Under the pieces are notes generated by a model that searched no databases, was not told the origin of the DNA, and saw nothing but the letters and a program-made list of their open reading frames with translations. A stretch of 14,866 bases of DNA, taken from NCBI GenBank assembly GCA_964347615.1, contig CAYFZO010000035.1, positions 1-14,866 of the forward strand, read 5' to 3'. Source of the DNA: CAYFZO01 sp964347615 (GTDB taxonomy: Bacteria; Pseudomonadota; Gammaproteobacteria; Poriferisulfidales; Oxydemutatoraceae). Made by a program: the position numbers and the translations under genes. Below are positions 1 through 11,800 of the stretch, piece after piece (position 1 is the first letter of the stretch; each line of letters starts with the position of its first letter).

Positions 1-1
1 A

Positions 2-1309
2 TTCGACGTTCTCGGTCGCCTTACGGAGTTGCGGCTGAACGGCAACGAATTGACCACGTTGCCGGAGGGCGCGTTCGACAATCTCGGCTCGGTTCTGCGG
101 TTGACGTTGAACGAGAACCGTCTGACCGCGTTGCCGGAGGGTGCGTTCACGGGACTTTCGAGCCTGAGAGTACTTCGTCTGCACGACAACCCCAAGGACA
201 ATCCCGTACACCTTAGATTGGCGTTGCGTTTGGAACTGGTCGGCGAAGCGCCCAACGTCAATCCGGAAAGTCTGGCGGACTTGCTTTCAACAACCACCCC
301 CACGACGGTCAAACTCACGCTGCGCGAAGGCGCGCCGTATCCGCTGGAGTTTGATGTGACGGCATCCGGCGTTGATCTATCCACCCGCCAAGTGGCAATT
401 CCCATGAGCAGCACACAGAGCGCGACGTTCACCATGCCCCGAATCATGGATGAAAACCGAGTCAGGGTTGACTTTTCCGAGCCGCCGCCACCGCCTAGCG
501 ACTGCCTGAACGATTGGAAACACCAAGGGCAATGCTTCACCGGTTTCGAAATTACGGGCGTAGCGACAATCTATTTTGTCTACGACGGAATGGCGCCTCA
601 GGTGACAACGATCCGGTTCACCTCGACCCCGCAAGACCCGGACGGATACCGCCAGGGAGAAACGATCAACGTTGACGTGATTTTCGACAGAGGGCTGATT
701 GCGACAACCACGCAGGACACCTCGCCGACGCTGGCGTTGCAGATTGGAGCCGACCGCCGCACCGCGACTTACGTGGCGGACGGCAACAACGCCGCCGGCA
801 TACTGAGTTTCGTCTACACGGTCAGAGCAGAGGACTTTGATGAAAACGGCGTCAGCGTCGCGCAAGACGGCTTGCAGCTGAACGGCGCGACCGTCACCGA
901 CTTTCTTTCCCAAGCCGCGAACGTGACATTGGCACCGCGTTTTCTTGCCGATTTTCCGGAACAGAGAATCGTCCCCCTCTTGTCGTTTCAGGACGAGAAC
1001 GAATTTCACCCCACCGAAGGTTCAACGGTTGATTTGACCTTCAACTTCGGCCCCGTCCCGACGATGCGGACTACCGTCACGTACGTCGTTGTTACCGATA
1101 CGGCCGACGCCGACGATTACGCGAACGGCAGCGGCGAGATCGTCGTACCTGCACGCGCGAGAACCGGAACCATCCGGATCTTCATCGTGGACGACGAGGA
1201 CGTTGAATCGCCGCGCGAAAGATTCTACGTGGACTTGGCTGTTTCCGCCGACTCCGGCTACCGACTGACTTCACCGTCCAGGGCGACAATCAATATCAGG
1301 GAAGGTATC
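2..1309 (+). repeat. Module A (partial): LRRs, Ig-like, SwmB-like, Calx-beta
   Basis: The left-truncated module has two visible LRRs and a terminal LHDNP cap up to about 200, then the Ig-like domain (about 300-480) and the PPPPP hinge near 483. The Cys pair lies around 500-540, followed by the SwmB-like beta domain (about 570-960) and Calx-beta (about 970-1305, with DTADADDY and IFIVDDED). It has the standard full-module order, so module B is not simply following a degenerate start. Confidence 0.8.
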
Positions 1310-4300
1310 TGCGACAGGACCCCGCAGGTTCAGGATGCGATTCTGGGCAAACTTAGCAGCGCGGATGACTGCGCCGACGTGACCGACGGGGATTTAAGCG
1401 GAATACGAGAAGATTTGCCTCTCGATGACAAATCGATAACCAATCTCAAAGAAAAAGATTTCAGCGGGTTGACAAGCTTGGAAGAGCTGAGGTTGCAGGA
1501 TAACGATCTGAGGGGAACCTTGCCGGCGAACCTGTTCGCCGGGCTGCAAGCGCTGAGGACCTTGCAGTTTCAGGACAACCAAGTGTCCACGTGGCCGGCG
1601 AGTATTTTCAACGGGTTGAGCAATTTGCAAACGATAGACTTCGGAAGCAACGGGATAATGCAACTGCCGGACGATATCTTTGCAGGCAACGGTAATTTGC
1701 AAAACCTGCTTCTGGGCGGCAACCAGCTCCTGGAACTGCCGGAACAAGTGTTTTTCAGGCTCCCACAGTTGCGGAACCTGTCCGTCAACGGCAACCGATT
1801 GACCGAAGTACCGGCGGGGGCTTTTCCTGGTTACGAGTTTTTGGGAAGGTTGCGTCTTGCCGATAATCGATTGGAATCCCTGCCGCCGGACCTGTTCTCG
1901 GACCTTGAAAGAGCAAATTGGGTGACATTTCACAACAATCGCTTGACCGCGTTGCCGCCGGGCGCGTTCTTGGGATTGACTTCCAATCTCAGGGCGCTTT
2001 CCTTGGACCGAAACCCCGGTGCGCCTTTCCGACTGAAGCTGAGACTTGAATTCGCCGGCGAGGAACAAGCGCCGACGTTGACGTCCGAGCCCGTGGTTAT
2101 CCGGGCAACGCTGCGTGAAGGAGCACCGTACGCTTTGGAAATCGGTCTTCAGGCGGTCCACGGAACGTTGTCCTCCACCGAAGTAGCGATCGAGGCCGGC
2201 AGCACGCGGAGCGGCACGTTCACGGTGACTCGCCTTCAAGGGGAGAGTTCGGTGGCGACGTCGTTTGCCGACGTATCTCCGCCGCCTAGCAACTGCGCCA
2301 GTTGGCAACAACGTCGCGGGCAGTGCTTCTCCGGTCTTGAAATCGTTTCCGACGCCGGGTTCGCCTTGGGCGACCAGCCTCTTTCCGCCGTGTCGGGCGC
2401 CGCAATCGCTTCGGTTCCGCTCTCAGGCAATGCTTATACGGCGGGCGACCCCAACGAGGAAATCGTCGTCGAGCTTCAATTCAGCGGGGAAATCGACGTA
2501 ATCCAGGCGAACGACGGAAGCTGGCCGACGCTGGCGTTGGAGGTGGGGAACTCAACGCGGGTTGCAGTCTACGACGGGGACGCGAGTTCCACCGACAAAA
2601 TGGTGTTCCGCTACAGGCCGCAAAGCCGCGACAACGACGATGACGGCATCAGCGTTCCCGATGGAGCATTGCGTCTCAACGGTGCGCGTATCCTCGACTC
2701 CGGCGTTCCCGTGTCTCTGGGTCTGGGCGACCACGCGATCGAAAACGCCAGGAGCCATGGAGTGAGGAACACGGAGAAAATATGCGACAGAACCCCGCTG
2801 GTTCAGACCGCGATTCTGAACAAACTGACCGACGTAAACGACTGCGCCAACGTAATCAACGAGGATTTGACCGGATTGACGGGAACCTTGGACCTGAGTT
2901 CTTCGATGGTCGTTGCCCTCAGAGAGGGAGATTTCTTGAACCTCACCCGGGTGCAGGAATTAGACTTGAGCGGGAATCGGCTGACCACGTTTCCGGAGGG
3001 CGTGTTCGCCGACCTCCACTCCCTCGAAATACTGACCCTGTACGGCAACGGCTTGATTACGTTGCCGCCGGGCGCGTTCTCGGGACTTTCGAATCTGAGC
3101 TCTCTTCATCTGCACGACAACCCCGGCGCTCCTTTCAGATTGGCGTTGAGTCTTGAACCGACCGACGAAGCGGAACTGTCAAGCTTGCTTTCGACGTCCG
3201 AACCCACGACGGTCAGACTCACGCTGCACGAAGGGGCACCGTATCCGTTGGCGCTTGAGCTGACGGCATCCGGCGTTGAACTATCCACCGATCAGGTGAC
3301 GATTCCCGCGGGCAGCACGCAGAGCGTGGCATACACCATGACCCGAATCATGGATGAGATTCGAGTCACTGTTGACTTTTCCGAGCCGCCGCCCCCGCCG
3401 AACGACTGCCCGGATGATCGGAAACGTCAAGGGCAATGCTTCACCGGTTTCGAAATTGCGGGAGGGCCGATAATCAATTTTGTCTACGACGAAATGGGGG
3501 CTCGGGTGTCGACGATCCGGTTCACCTCGACCCCGCGGGACTCGGACGGCTACGTCAGGGGAGAAACAATCAAGGTTGACGTGGTCTTCGACAGAGGGCT
3601 GGCAATCGCACCGATCACACCGGGCTCCTCCTCGCCGGCGCTGGTGTTGCAGATCGGAAACAACCAAAGTACCGCAACTTACGCGAGGGACAGCAACGCC
3701 GGCGGCGGCGTACTGAGATTCGTCTACCTGGTCACAGCAGACGACTTTGATGAAAACGGCGTCAGCGTCGTGCAAGACGGCTTGCGGTTAAACGACGTGC
3801 CCGTCACCGACGCTGTATACAACCTCCCTGCGAACCTGGGAGTGGATGGTTTTCTTGCCGATTTCCCGGAACAAAAGGTCTGGGGGAACTTGCCTTCGGT
3901 GTCGTTCAGGGAGTTGGACGGCGTACCCGATGAGGGGACAACGGTGAACGCGGTTTTCAATTTCGACGTCGCCGTGGCGACGCCGACCATCCTCCGTTAC
4001 ACCGTTGAACCCGGCACGGCCGACGCTGATGATTACGTGGCCGGAGACGGCGAAGTCGTCGTACCTGCAACCGCGACGACCGGAATCATTCAGATTTTCA
4101 TCGAAGACGACAAGGACGCCGAAGAGTTGCGCGACACGTTCTACGTGAACTTGATTGATTCCGACAACTATGCACTGAGTTCACCGACCAGGCTCCAAAT
4201 CGACGTCAGGGAAGGAGTCTGCGACAGAACGCCGGAGATCCGTGATGCATTCACCCTCGACGGCGAGCGTTGTTCAGACGTATCCAGTCTCAGCGAGGTT

Positions 4301-4431
4301 CAGGAGATAAGACTTGTCCGCCGCGGGTTCACAACGCTGAAAAATGGGGATTTCTTCGGCTTCTCCAACGTAGTCACCTTGAGACTGACCAGCAACGGAT
4401 CACTAACCGCACTGCCGGAGGACGTGTTCGA
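2..4431 (+). CDS. Giant modular LRR / Ig-like / Calx-beta surface protein, part 1 (left-truncated, ends at assembly gap)
   Basis: The reading frame is open from base 2 to the N gap (1,476 codons) and has no start here; the first possible start, a TTG at 29, is an internal Leu of an LRR, so the gene begins outside the window. It encodes modules A, B, C and the start of D. Each module opens with a CDRTP cap and continues with 24-residue LRRs (LxxLxLxxNxLTTLPxGxF), an Ig-like domain, a PPPPP hinge with a Cys pair and a beta domain; A and C also have Calx-beta. No catalytic motif is visible. Paired cysteines, Calx-beta domains and lack of membrane segments fit a secreted or cell-surface adhesin or binding protein; this role is inferred. 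The part after the gap continues the same protein in another nominal frame, because the N count is a placeholder. Confidence 0.9.
1310..2782 (+). repeat. Module B: seven LRRs, Ig-like, variant beta domain, no Calx-beta
   Basis: The module is 491 codons from CDRTPQV to the next CDRTP. It has the longest complete visible LRR run (seven N-x-L turns, about 1480-2010), more divergent than the others. The fourth domain (about 2345-2740) is a variant shared only with module H, marked by DPNEEIVVELQFSG, PTLALEVG, DDDGISVP and ALRLNGARILD. Calx-beta is absent; the variant domain runs through GDHAIENA straight into the next CDRTP. Confidence 0.85.
2783..4219 (+). repeat. Module C: two LRRs, Ig-like, SwmB-like, Calx-beta
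   Basis: The module is 479 codons, the shortest that keeps all domains, because it has only two LRR turns (SGNRLTTFP and YGNGLITLP) before the LHDNPGAPF cap near 3115. The Ig-like domain is about 3200-3385, the proline hinge about 3383-3400, the SwmB-like domain about 3480-3870 and Calx-beta about 3895-4215. Confidence 0.85.
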
Positions 4432-5829
4432 NNNNNNNNNNNNNNNNNNNNNNNNNNNNNNNNNNNNNNNNNNNNNNNNNNNNNNNNNNNNNNNNNNNNN
4501 NNNNNNNNNNNNNNNNNNNNNNNNNNNNNNNAGGACCTGTTCGCCGGTCTTGGTCTTCTTCATACATTGCAGTTGGACGGCAACGAATTGACTACGTTGC
4601 CGAAAGGCTTGTTCGCCGACCTCAGATCCCTTCAGTGGTTGCAGCTGGAAGGCAACGATTTGACTGCATTACCGCCGGGCACGTTCCTGGGACTCTCGAG
4701 TCTGAGATCGCTTCAGCTGCGTGACAATCGCGGCACCACCTTCAGATTGGCGTTGCGTTTGGAACCGGACAACGAGGCGAAAGAATTGGTGGACGTGCTT
4801 TCGGCAACCACCCCCACGACGGTCAAACTCACGCTGCACGAAGGGGCGCCGTATCCGTTGACGCTCGAGTTGACGGTATCCGGCGTCGAGCTATCCGCCG
4901 ATCAGGTGACGATTCCCGCGGGCAGCACGCAGAGCGTGGCGTTCATCGTGACCCGAATCACGGGTAAAGACCGAGTCAGAATCGACTTTTCCGAGCCGCC
5001 ACCGCCGCCGAACAACTGCCCGGATGGTTGGAGGAGTCAAGGGCAATGCTTCAACGGTTTCGAGATTGTGGGAATGCCGACGATCGATTTTGTCTACGAC
5101 GGAAGGGGGCCTCAGGTGTCAACGATCCGGTTCACCTCGACCCCGCAAAGCTCGGAAGGCTACATGGAAGGGGAGACCATCAGCGTTGACGTGGTTTTCG
5201 ACAGGGTACTGGTAATCGTACCGCAGGGGACCACGTCGCCGACGTTGACGTTGCAGATCGGAACCAACCGACGCACCGCGGCTTACTCGAACGACGACGC
5301 CACCGCCGGCGTGCTGAGCTTCGTCTACCCGGTCACAACGGGCGACCTTGATGAAGACGGCGTCAGCGTTGCACAAAACGGCTTGCGGTTAAACGACGTG
5401 AGCATCACCGACGTCGTATACGGCCTCCCTGCGAACCTGGAATTGGAGGATGGTTTTCTTGCCGATTTCCCGAGGCAAAAGGTCCGAGCCGTACCTCGGG
5501 TGTCGTTTGACGACGGCGGCGGTCAGATTTCGCGCGAGGAGGGCACGACGGTGAACGCGGTCTTCAGGTTCGACGTCGCTATGCCGGTGCCGATCACCAT
5601 CCGTTACACCATTGACCATGATACGGCCGACGCTGAAGATTACGTGGCCGGCAACGGCGAAGTCATCGTGCCTGCAGGCGCGACCAGCGGGACCATCGTG
5701 ATTTTCATCGTAGACGACGAGGATATTGAACCGGCGCGCGAAACGTTCGACGTGAACCTGGTTGTTTCCGATGGTTACATAGTGGCGATGGACCGAAGCG
5801 AGTTGGAAATCATTATCGAGGAAGGGACT
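4220..5829 (+). repeat. Module D: gap-containing LRR block, Ig-like, SwmB-like, Calx-beta
   Basis: The module opens CDRTPEIRDAF and contains the assembly gap in its LRR block. Three LRR turns are visible (TSNGSLTALP before the gap; DGNELTTLP and EGNDLTALP after it) and at least one more must lie across the gap. The rest follows the standard order, with Calx-beta at about 5495-5825. With a 59-nt gap its length would be 523 codons, within the range of the other modules. Confidence 0.8.
4432..4531. other. Assembly gap, exactly 100 N
   Basis: The run is exactly 100 N, the conventional size for a gap of unknown length. It lies inside an LRR. Left of it the protein reads LPEDVF then Asp/Glu; right of it an incomplete codon (NAG) is followed by DLFAGL. 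Restoring the 72-nt LRR period between the two D-[VL]-F positions (4421 and 4534) needs 59 nt, or 59 + 72k, and such lengths also restore the frame. The assembler probably failed on near-identical LRRs. Confidence 0.97.
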
Positions 5830-8800
5830 TGCGACAGAACGCCGCGGATCAGCGATAGTCTTGAACGTATCGTTGGCGCCGACTCTTGCAGCGGAGTAAG
5901 CGGCGACGGGTTAAAGGGGGAGAGCCGAATAGTTCTTAGCAACCAAGGAATAACCGCACTTAAAGAAAAAGACTTCCTGCAATTGGAGAATCTTGAGGTT
6001 TTGTTCCTGCACGACAACGAATTGACCACGCTGCCGGAGGGCGCGTTTGCCGGCTTCGACGCGCTTAGAATACTGACCCTGCACGACAACCAATTGACCA
6101 CGTTGCCGGGAGGCGCGTTTGCCGGCCTCGACGCCCTCGAACTGCTGACCCTGTACCGCAATCAATTGACCACGTTGCCGCCGGGCGCGTTCTCGGGACT
6201 TTCGAGCCTGAGATCGCTTCGGCTGCACGACAATCCCGGCACCCCCTTTAGGTTGGCGTTGAGCTTGGAACCGGTCGACGAAGCAGCCAACGTCAATCCG
6301 GAAAGGCTGACAAGCTTGCTTTCAACGTTCGAACCCGCGACGGTCAGACTCACGCTGCACGAAGGGGCGCCGTATCCGCTGGCGCTCGAGGTGACGGCAT
6401 CCGGCGTTGAACTATCCACCTATCAGGTAACGATTCCCGCGGGCGGTACGCGGAGCGAAGCGTTCACCGCGACCCGTATCACGGGTGAAGACCGAGTCAG
6501 GATAGCCCTTTCCGAGCCGCCGCGACCGCCTGACGATTGCCCGACCGAGGGTGATTGGAACCATGAAGGGCCATGCTTCAGCGGTTTCGAGATCGTGGGA
6601 GATCCGATAATCAATTTTGTCTACGACGAAATGGCACCCCGGGTGACGACAATCCGGTTCACCTCGACTCCGCAAGACCCGGACGGCTACGCCAGGGGAG
6701 AGACAATCAACGTCGACGTGGTCTTCGACCGAGGACTGGTAATCCCGCCAATCATGGAGGGATCTTCCTCGCCGACGCTGGCGTTGCAGATCGGAACCAA
6801 CCGACGCACTGCGACTTACGTGGTGGAAAGCAACGCCGGTGACGGCGTACTGAGTTTCGTCTACCCGGTCACAGCAGGCGACTTTGACGACAACGGCGTC
6901 AGCGTCGCGCGAGACGGCTTGCAGCTAAACGACGTGGACGTCACCGAACCTGTACTCGACCAACCCGCAAACGTGGAATTGAAAGGTGATCTTCTTGCCG
7001 ATTTCCCAGGACACAAGGTCTATGGGAGCCTGCTTTCGGTATCGTTTGAAGAGAGCGAAATTCGACCTGATGAGGGGGCAACGGTGAACGCGGTCTTCAA
7101 GCTCGACGTCGCCGTGGCGATGCCGATCGCCGTCCGTTACACCCTTGAACCCGGCACGGCCGACGCTGGCGACTATGAGGCCGGCAGCGGAGCCGGCAGC
7201 GGCGAGGTCGTCGTGCCCGCCGGCGCGACCAGCGGAACCGTTCAGATCTTCATCGTGGACGATGATCTGATCGAGCGGCCGCGCGATACATTCAGCCTGA
7301 ACTTGGTTGATTCCGACGGCTATGCACTGGGTTCATCGACCAGGATTGAAATCTCCATCAGAGAAGGCGTCTGCGACAGGACGCCGCAAGTTCGAGACGG
7401 GATTGTGGGGTCAATCAACGGCGTCAGCGACTGCACCGATGTGACGGATGACCATTTGTCCGGGATGACGGGGATTTTTCCTCTGGGGGCATGGACGGAT
7501 TGGGGCGGAGACATTGCCACTCTCAAAGCCGGTGATTTTTCAGGTCTCGTCAACTTGACGGGATTGGGATTCGGGGAAAATCAACTGAGCACCTTACCGG
7601 CAACCGTGTTTTCAGGTCTCGCCAAGTTGACGAACTTGGGACTCCGGAACAATCGGCTGAGCATCTTACCGGCAACCGTGTTTTCAGGTCTCGTCAACTT
7701 GGAGAAGTTGGTTCTCCATGCCAACCGACTGACCGCCTTGCCGACGGGTGTATTTTCGGGTCTCGGCAACTTGGAGGGGCTGTTTCTCCATGCCAACCGA
7801 CTGACCACCTTGCCGCCGGGCACGTTCTCGGGACTTTCGAGCCTGAGAGCGCTTCGGCTACACGACAATCCCAGGGACAATCCCGTGGCCTTTAGATTGG
7901 CGTTGCGTTTGGAACTGGCCGACGAGGCGGCCAACGTCAATCTGAAAAGGCTGACAAGCTTGCTTTCAACGTCCGAACCCGCGACGGTCAAACTCACGCT
8001 GCGCGAAGGCGCACCGTATCCGCTGGAGTTTGATGTGACGGCATCCGGCGTTCGACTGTCCACCGATTCGGTGACGATTCCCACGGGCGGTACGCAGAGC
8101 GCGACGTTCACCATGACTCGAATCATGGAAGAAACCCGAGTCAGGATAACCTTTTCCGAGCCGCCGTCACCGCCGACCGACTGCCTGGAGGAGTTGAAAC
8201 TTGCAACGCAATGCTTCACCGGTTTCGAGATTGCGGGCGCGCCGGCAATCAACTTCGCCTACGACGGAAAGGTGCCTCAGGTGTCAACGATCCGATTCAT
8301 CTCGACCCCGCAAGACCCGAACGGCTACGTCAGGGGAGAGACAATCAACGTTGACGTGGTTTTCGACAGAGGGCTGGCAATCACGCCAGCCGCACCGGAC
8401 TCCTCCTCGCTGACGCTGGCGTTGCAGATCGGAACCAACCGACGCACCGCGACTTACGCGGACGGCACCGCCGCCGGCGCCGGCATACTGAGCTTCGTCT
8501 ACAGGGTCGCAGCAGGCGACTTTGACGACAACGGCGTCAGCGTCGCGCAAGACGGCTTGCGGCTGAACGGCGTGGCCGTCACCGACGTTGTATCCGGCAC
8601 CCCCGTGAACGTCGGAGTGGATGGTTTTCTTGCCGATTTCCCGGAACAAAAGGTCCGGGACTTGCCTTTGGTATCGTTTGAGGATTCCGACGGCGAGATC
8701 CGACCCGACGAGGGGACAACGATTGAGGCGGTCTTCAGGCTCGACGTCGCCGCGCCGGTGCCGACCACCATCCGTTACACCTTTGACCATGATACGGCCG

Positions 8801-11800
8801 ACGCTGCCGACTACGTGTCCGGCAACGGCGAGGTCGTCGTGCCCGCAGGCGCGACCAGAGGAACCATCCGGATCTTCATCGTGGACGATGAGCTGATCGA
8901 GCGGGCGCGCGATAGATTCAGCCTGAACTTGGTTGATTCCGACGGCTATGCACTGGGTCCATCGGCCAGGATTGAAGTCTTTATCAGAGAAGGCGTCTGC
9001 GACAGAACGCCGCAGGTCGCTGAGGCGATAAGACAATCCGGCGGCCAATCTCATTGCTCCGACGTAACCAACCCCGAACTCACTACACGACTATCGATAG
9101 TCGGCAACCCAGGTCTTACAACCCTGAAAGAAAGGGACTTCTTCGAACTCGACGGCCTGCAGCGCTTGGATCTGAACGGCAACGAATTGGCCACGCTGCC
9201 GGAAGGCGCGTTTGCCGGCCTCGGCGCCCTTGAACTGCTGGCCCTGAACGACAACGAATTGACCACGCTGCCGGAAGGCGTATTTGCCGGCCTCGGCACC
9301 CTTGAACTGCTGGCCCTGAACGACAACGAATTGACCACGCTGCCGGAAGGCACGTTCGACGATCTCGGTACCACCCTTCAGCAGTTACGGCTGGACGGCA
9401 ACCGTCTGACCGAGTTGCCACCGAGCCTGTTTGCCGGCCTCGGCGCCCTTGAACTGCTGACCCTGAACGACAACGAATTGACCACGCTGCCGGAAGGCGC
9501 GTTTGCCGGTCTTGGTGCCCTTGAACTGCTGACCCTGTACCGCAACCGCCTGACCACGCTGTCGCCGGGCACGTTCTCGGGACTTTCGAGCCTGAGATCG
9601 CTTCGGCTGCACGACAATCCCGGCGCTCCTTTCAGATTGACGTTGGGCTTGGAACCAACCGACGAAGCAGCCAACGTCAATCCGGAAAGGCTGACAAGCT
9701 TGCTTTCAACGCCCCACCCCGCGACGGTCAAACTCACGCTGCGCGAAGGTGCGCCGTATCCGTTGGCGCTCGCGCTGACGGCGTCCGGCGCTGAATTATC
9801 CACCGATCAGGTGGCGATGCCCGCGGGCAGCACGCGGAGCATGGCGTTCACCGCGACCCGAAACATGGATGAAAATCGAGTCAGGATAGCCCTTTCCGAA
9901 CCACCGCGACCGCCTGACGATTGCCCGACCGAGGGTGATTGGAACCATGAGGGGCCATGCTTCAGCGGTTTCGAGATTGCGGGAGATCCGATAATCAATT
10001 TCGTCTACGACGGAATGACGCCTCAGGTGTCAACGATCCGGTTCATCTCGACCCCGCAAGACCCGGACGGCTACGTCAGGGGAGAAGCGATCAGCGTTGA
10101 CGTGGTTTTCGACGGAGGGCTGGCAATCACGCCAGCCATACCGGACTCCTCCTCGCTGACGCTGGCGTTGCAGATCGGAACCAACCGACGCACCGCGACT
10201 TACGCGGACGGCACCGCCGCCGGCGCCGGCATACTGAGCTTCGTCTACAGGGTCGCAGCAGGCGACTTTGACGACAACGGCGTCAGCGTCGCGCAAGACG
10301 GCTTGCGGCTGAACGGCGTGGCCGTCACCGACGTTGTATCCGGCACCCCCGTGAACGTCGGAGTGGATGGTTTTCTTGCCGATTTCCCGGAACAAAAGGT
10401 CCGGGACTTGCCTTTGGCATCGTTTGAGGATTCCGACGGCGAGATCCGGTCCGACGAAGGGACAACGATTGAGGCGGTCTTCAGGCTTGACGTCGCCGTG
10501 CCGGTGCCGACCATCGTCCGTTACGCCCTTGAGCCCGGCACGGCCGACGCCGACGACTATGAGGCCGGCAGCGGCGAGGTCGTCGTGCCCGCAGGCGCGA
10601 CCGGCGGAACCATCCGGATCTTCATCGTGGACGATGAGCTCATCGAGCGAGTGCGCGATACATTCAGCCTGAACCTGGTTGATTCCGACGGCTATGCACT
10701 GGGCCCATCGGCCAAGATTGAAGTCTTTATCAGAGAAGGCGTCTGCGACAGAACGCCGCAGGTCGCTGAGGCGATAAGACAATCCGGCGGCCAATCTCAT
10801 TGCTCCGACGTAAGTAACCTCGAACTCATTACACGTCTATCGATAGCCGATACCCCAAGCCTTACAACCCTGAAAGGAAGAGACTTCTTCGAACTCGACG
10901 GCCTGCAGCATTTGGATCTGAACAGCAACGGTTTGACCACGCTGCCGGAGGGTGTGTTTGCCGGCCTCGGCTCCCTTCGAACGCTGACCCTGCACGATAA
11001 CCTCTTAGCCGAGTTGCCGCCGGGCCTGTTTGCCGCCCTCGGCTCCCTTCAAACGTTGCAACTGAGCAGCAACCGTCTGACCGCGCTGCCGCCGGGCCTG
11101 TTTGCCGCCCTCGGCTCCCTTCAAACGTTGACCCTGCACGATAACCTCTTAGCCGAGTTGCCGCCGGGCGTGTTTGCCGCCCTCGGCTCCCTTCAAGCGT
11201 TGCAACTGAGCAGCAACCGTCTGACCGCGCTGCCGCCGGGCGCGTTCTCCGGGCTCTCCAGGCTGAGTGCGCTTCACCTGCGCGACAACCCCGGTTCCAC
11301 CTTCGGACTGAGGTTGCGGTTGGAGACGACCGTCGAGGAGGAAAGACTGTCGGCGTTGTTTGCAAGCTACGATCCCATACCGTTCATGCTGACCTTGCTC
11401 GAAGGGGCACCGTATCCGTTGCAAGTGAGCCTGACGGTATCCGGCGGTGAACTATCCACCGACCGAGTCATGATTTCGGCGGGCGGCACGTACAGCGAGA
11501 CGATCACCGCAACCCGATTCCTAGCGGCACGTTCGGTCAGGGTGGCTTTCTTCGATGCCCCGTCGCCGCCGCCGAACGAGTGTGCGGACTCGGACAAGCT
11601 TCAAGGGCGCTGCTTCACCGGGTTTGAAATCGTCCCGGCCAACCTGGCGGATAACCCGCTTGTGTTGGACAAGGATTTCGCCGTCGTGTCAAACGTCACA
11701 ATCACTTCCTCTCCTTTCGAGGGGAGAGACGCCTACGTGGGGGGCGACCCCGACGAGGAAATCGTCGTCGAGCTTGAGTTCAGCGGGGCAGTCGAGGTCA

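Noticed and set aside
377..1009. Long minus-strand ORFs under the giant gene (for example 377-1009, 1394-2311, 3281-3775, 8284-9054, 10030-10800)
   Set aside because: They mirror the repeat modules, recur at the same place in each module, are rich in Arg/Val/Asp from antisense GC-rich codons, and show no family features. They are shadows of the repeats.
4270..4431. ATG-started frame at 4270 running through the Ns into part 2 of the giant gene
   Set aside because: Before the gap this frame is not the LRR frame; the LRR protein there is read in the frame of base 2. It becomes real only after 4531.
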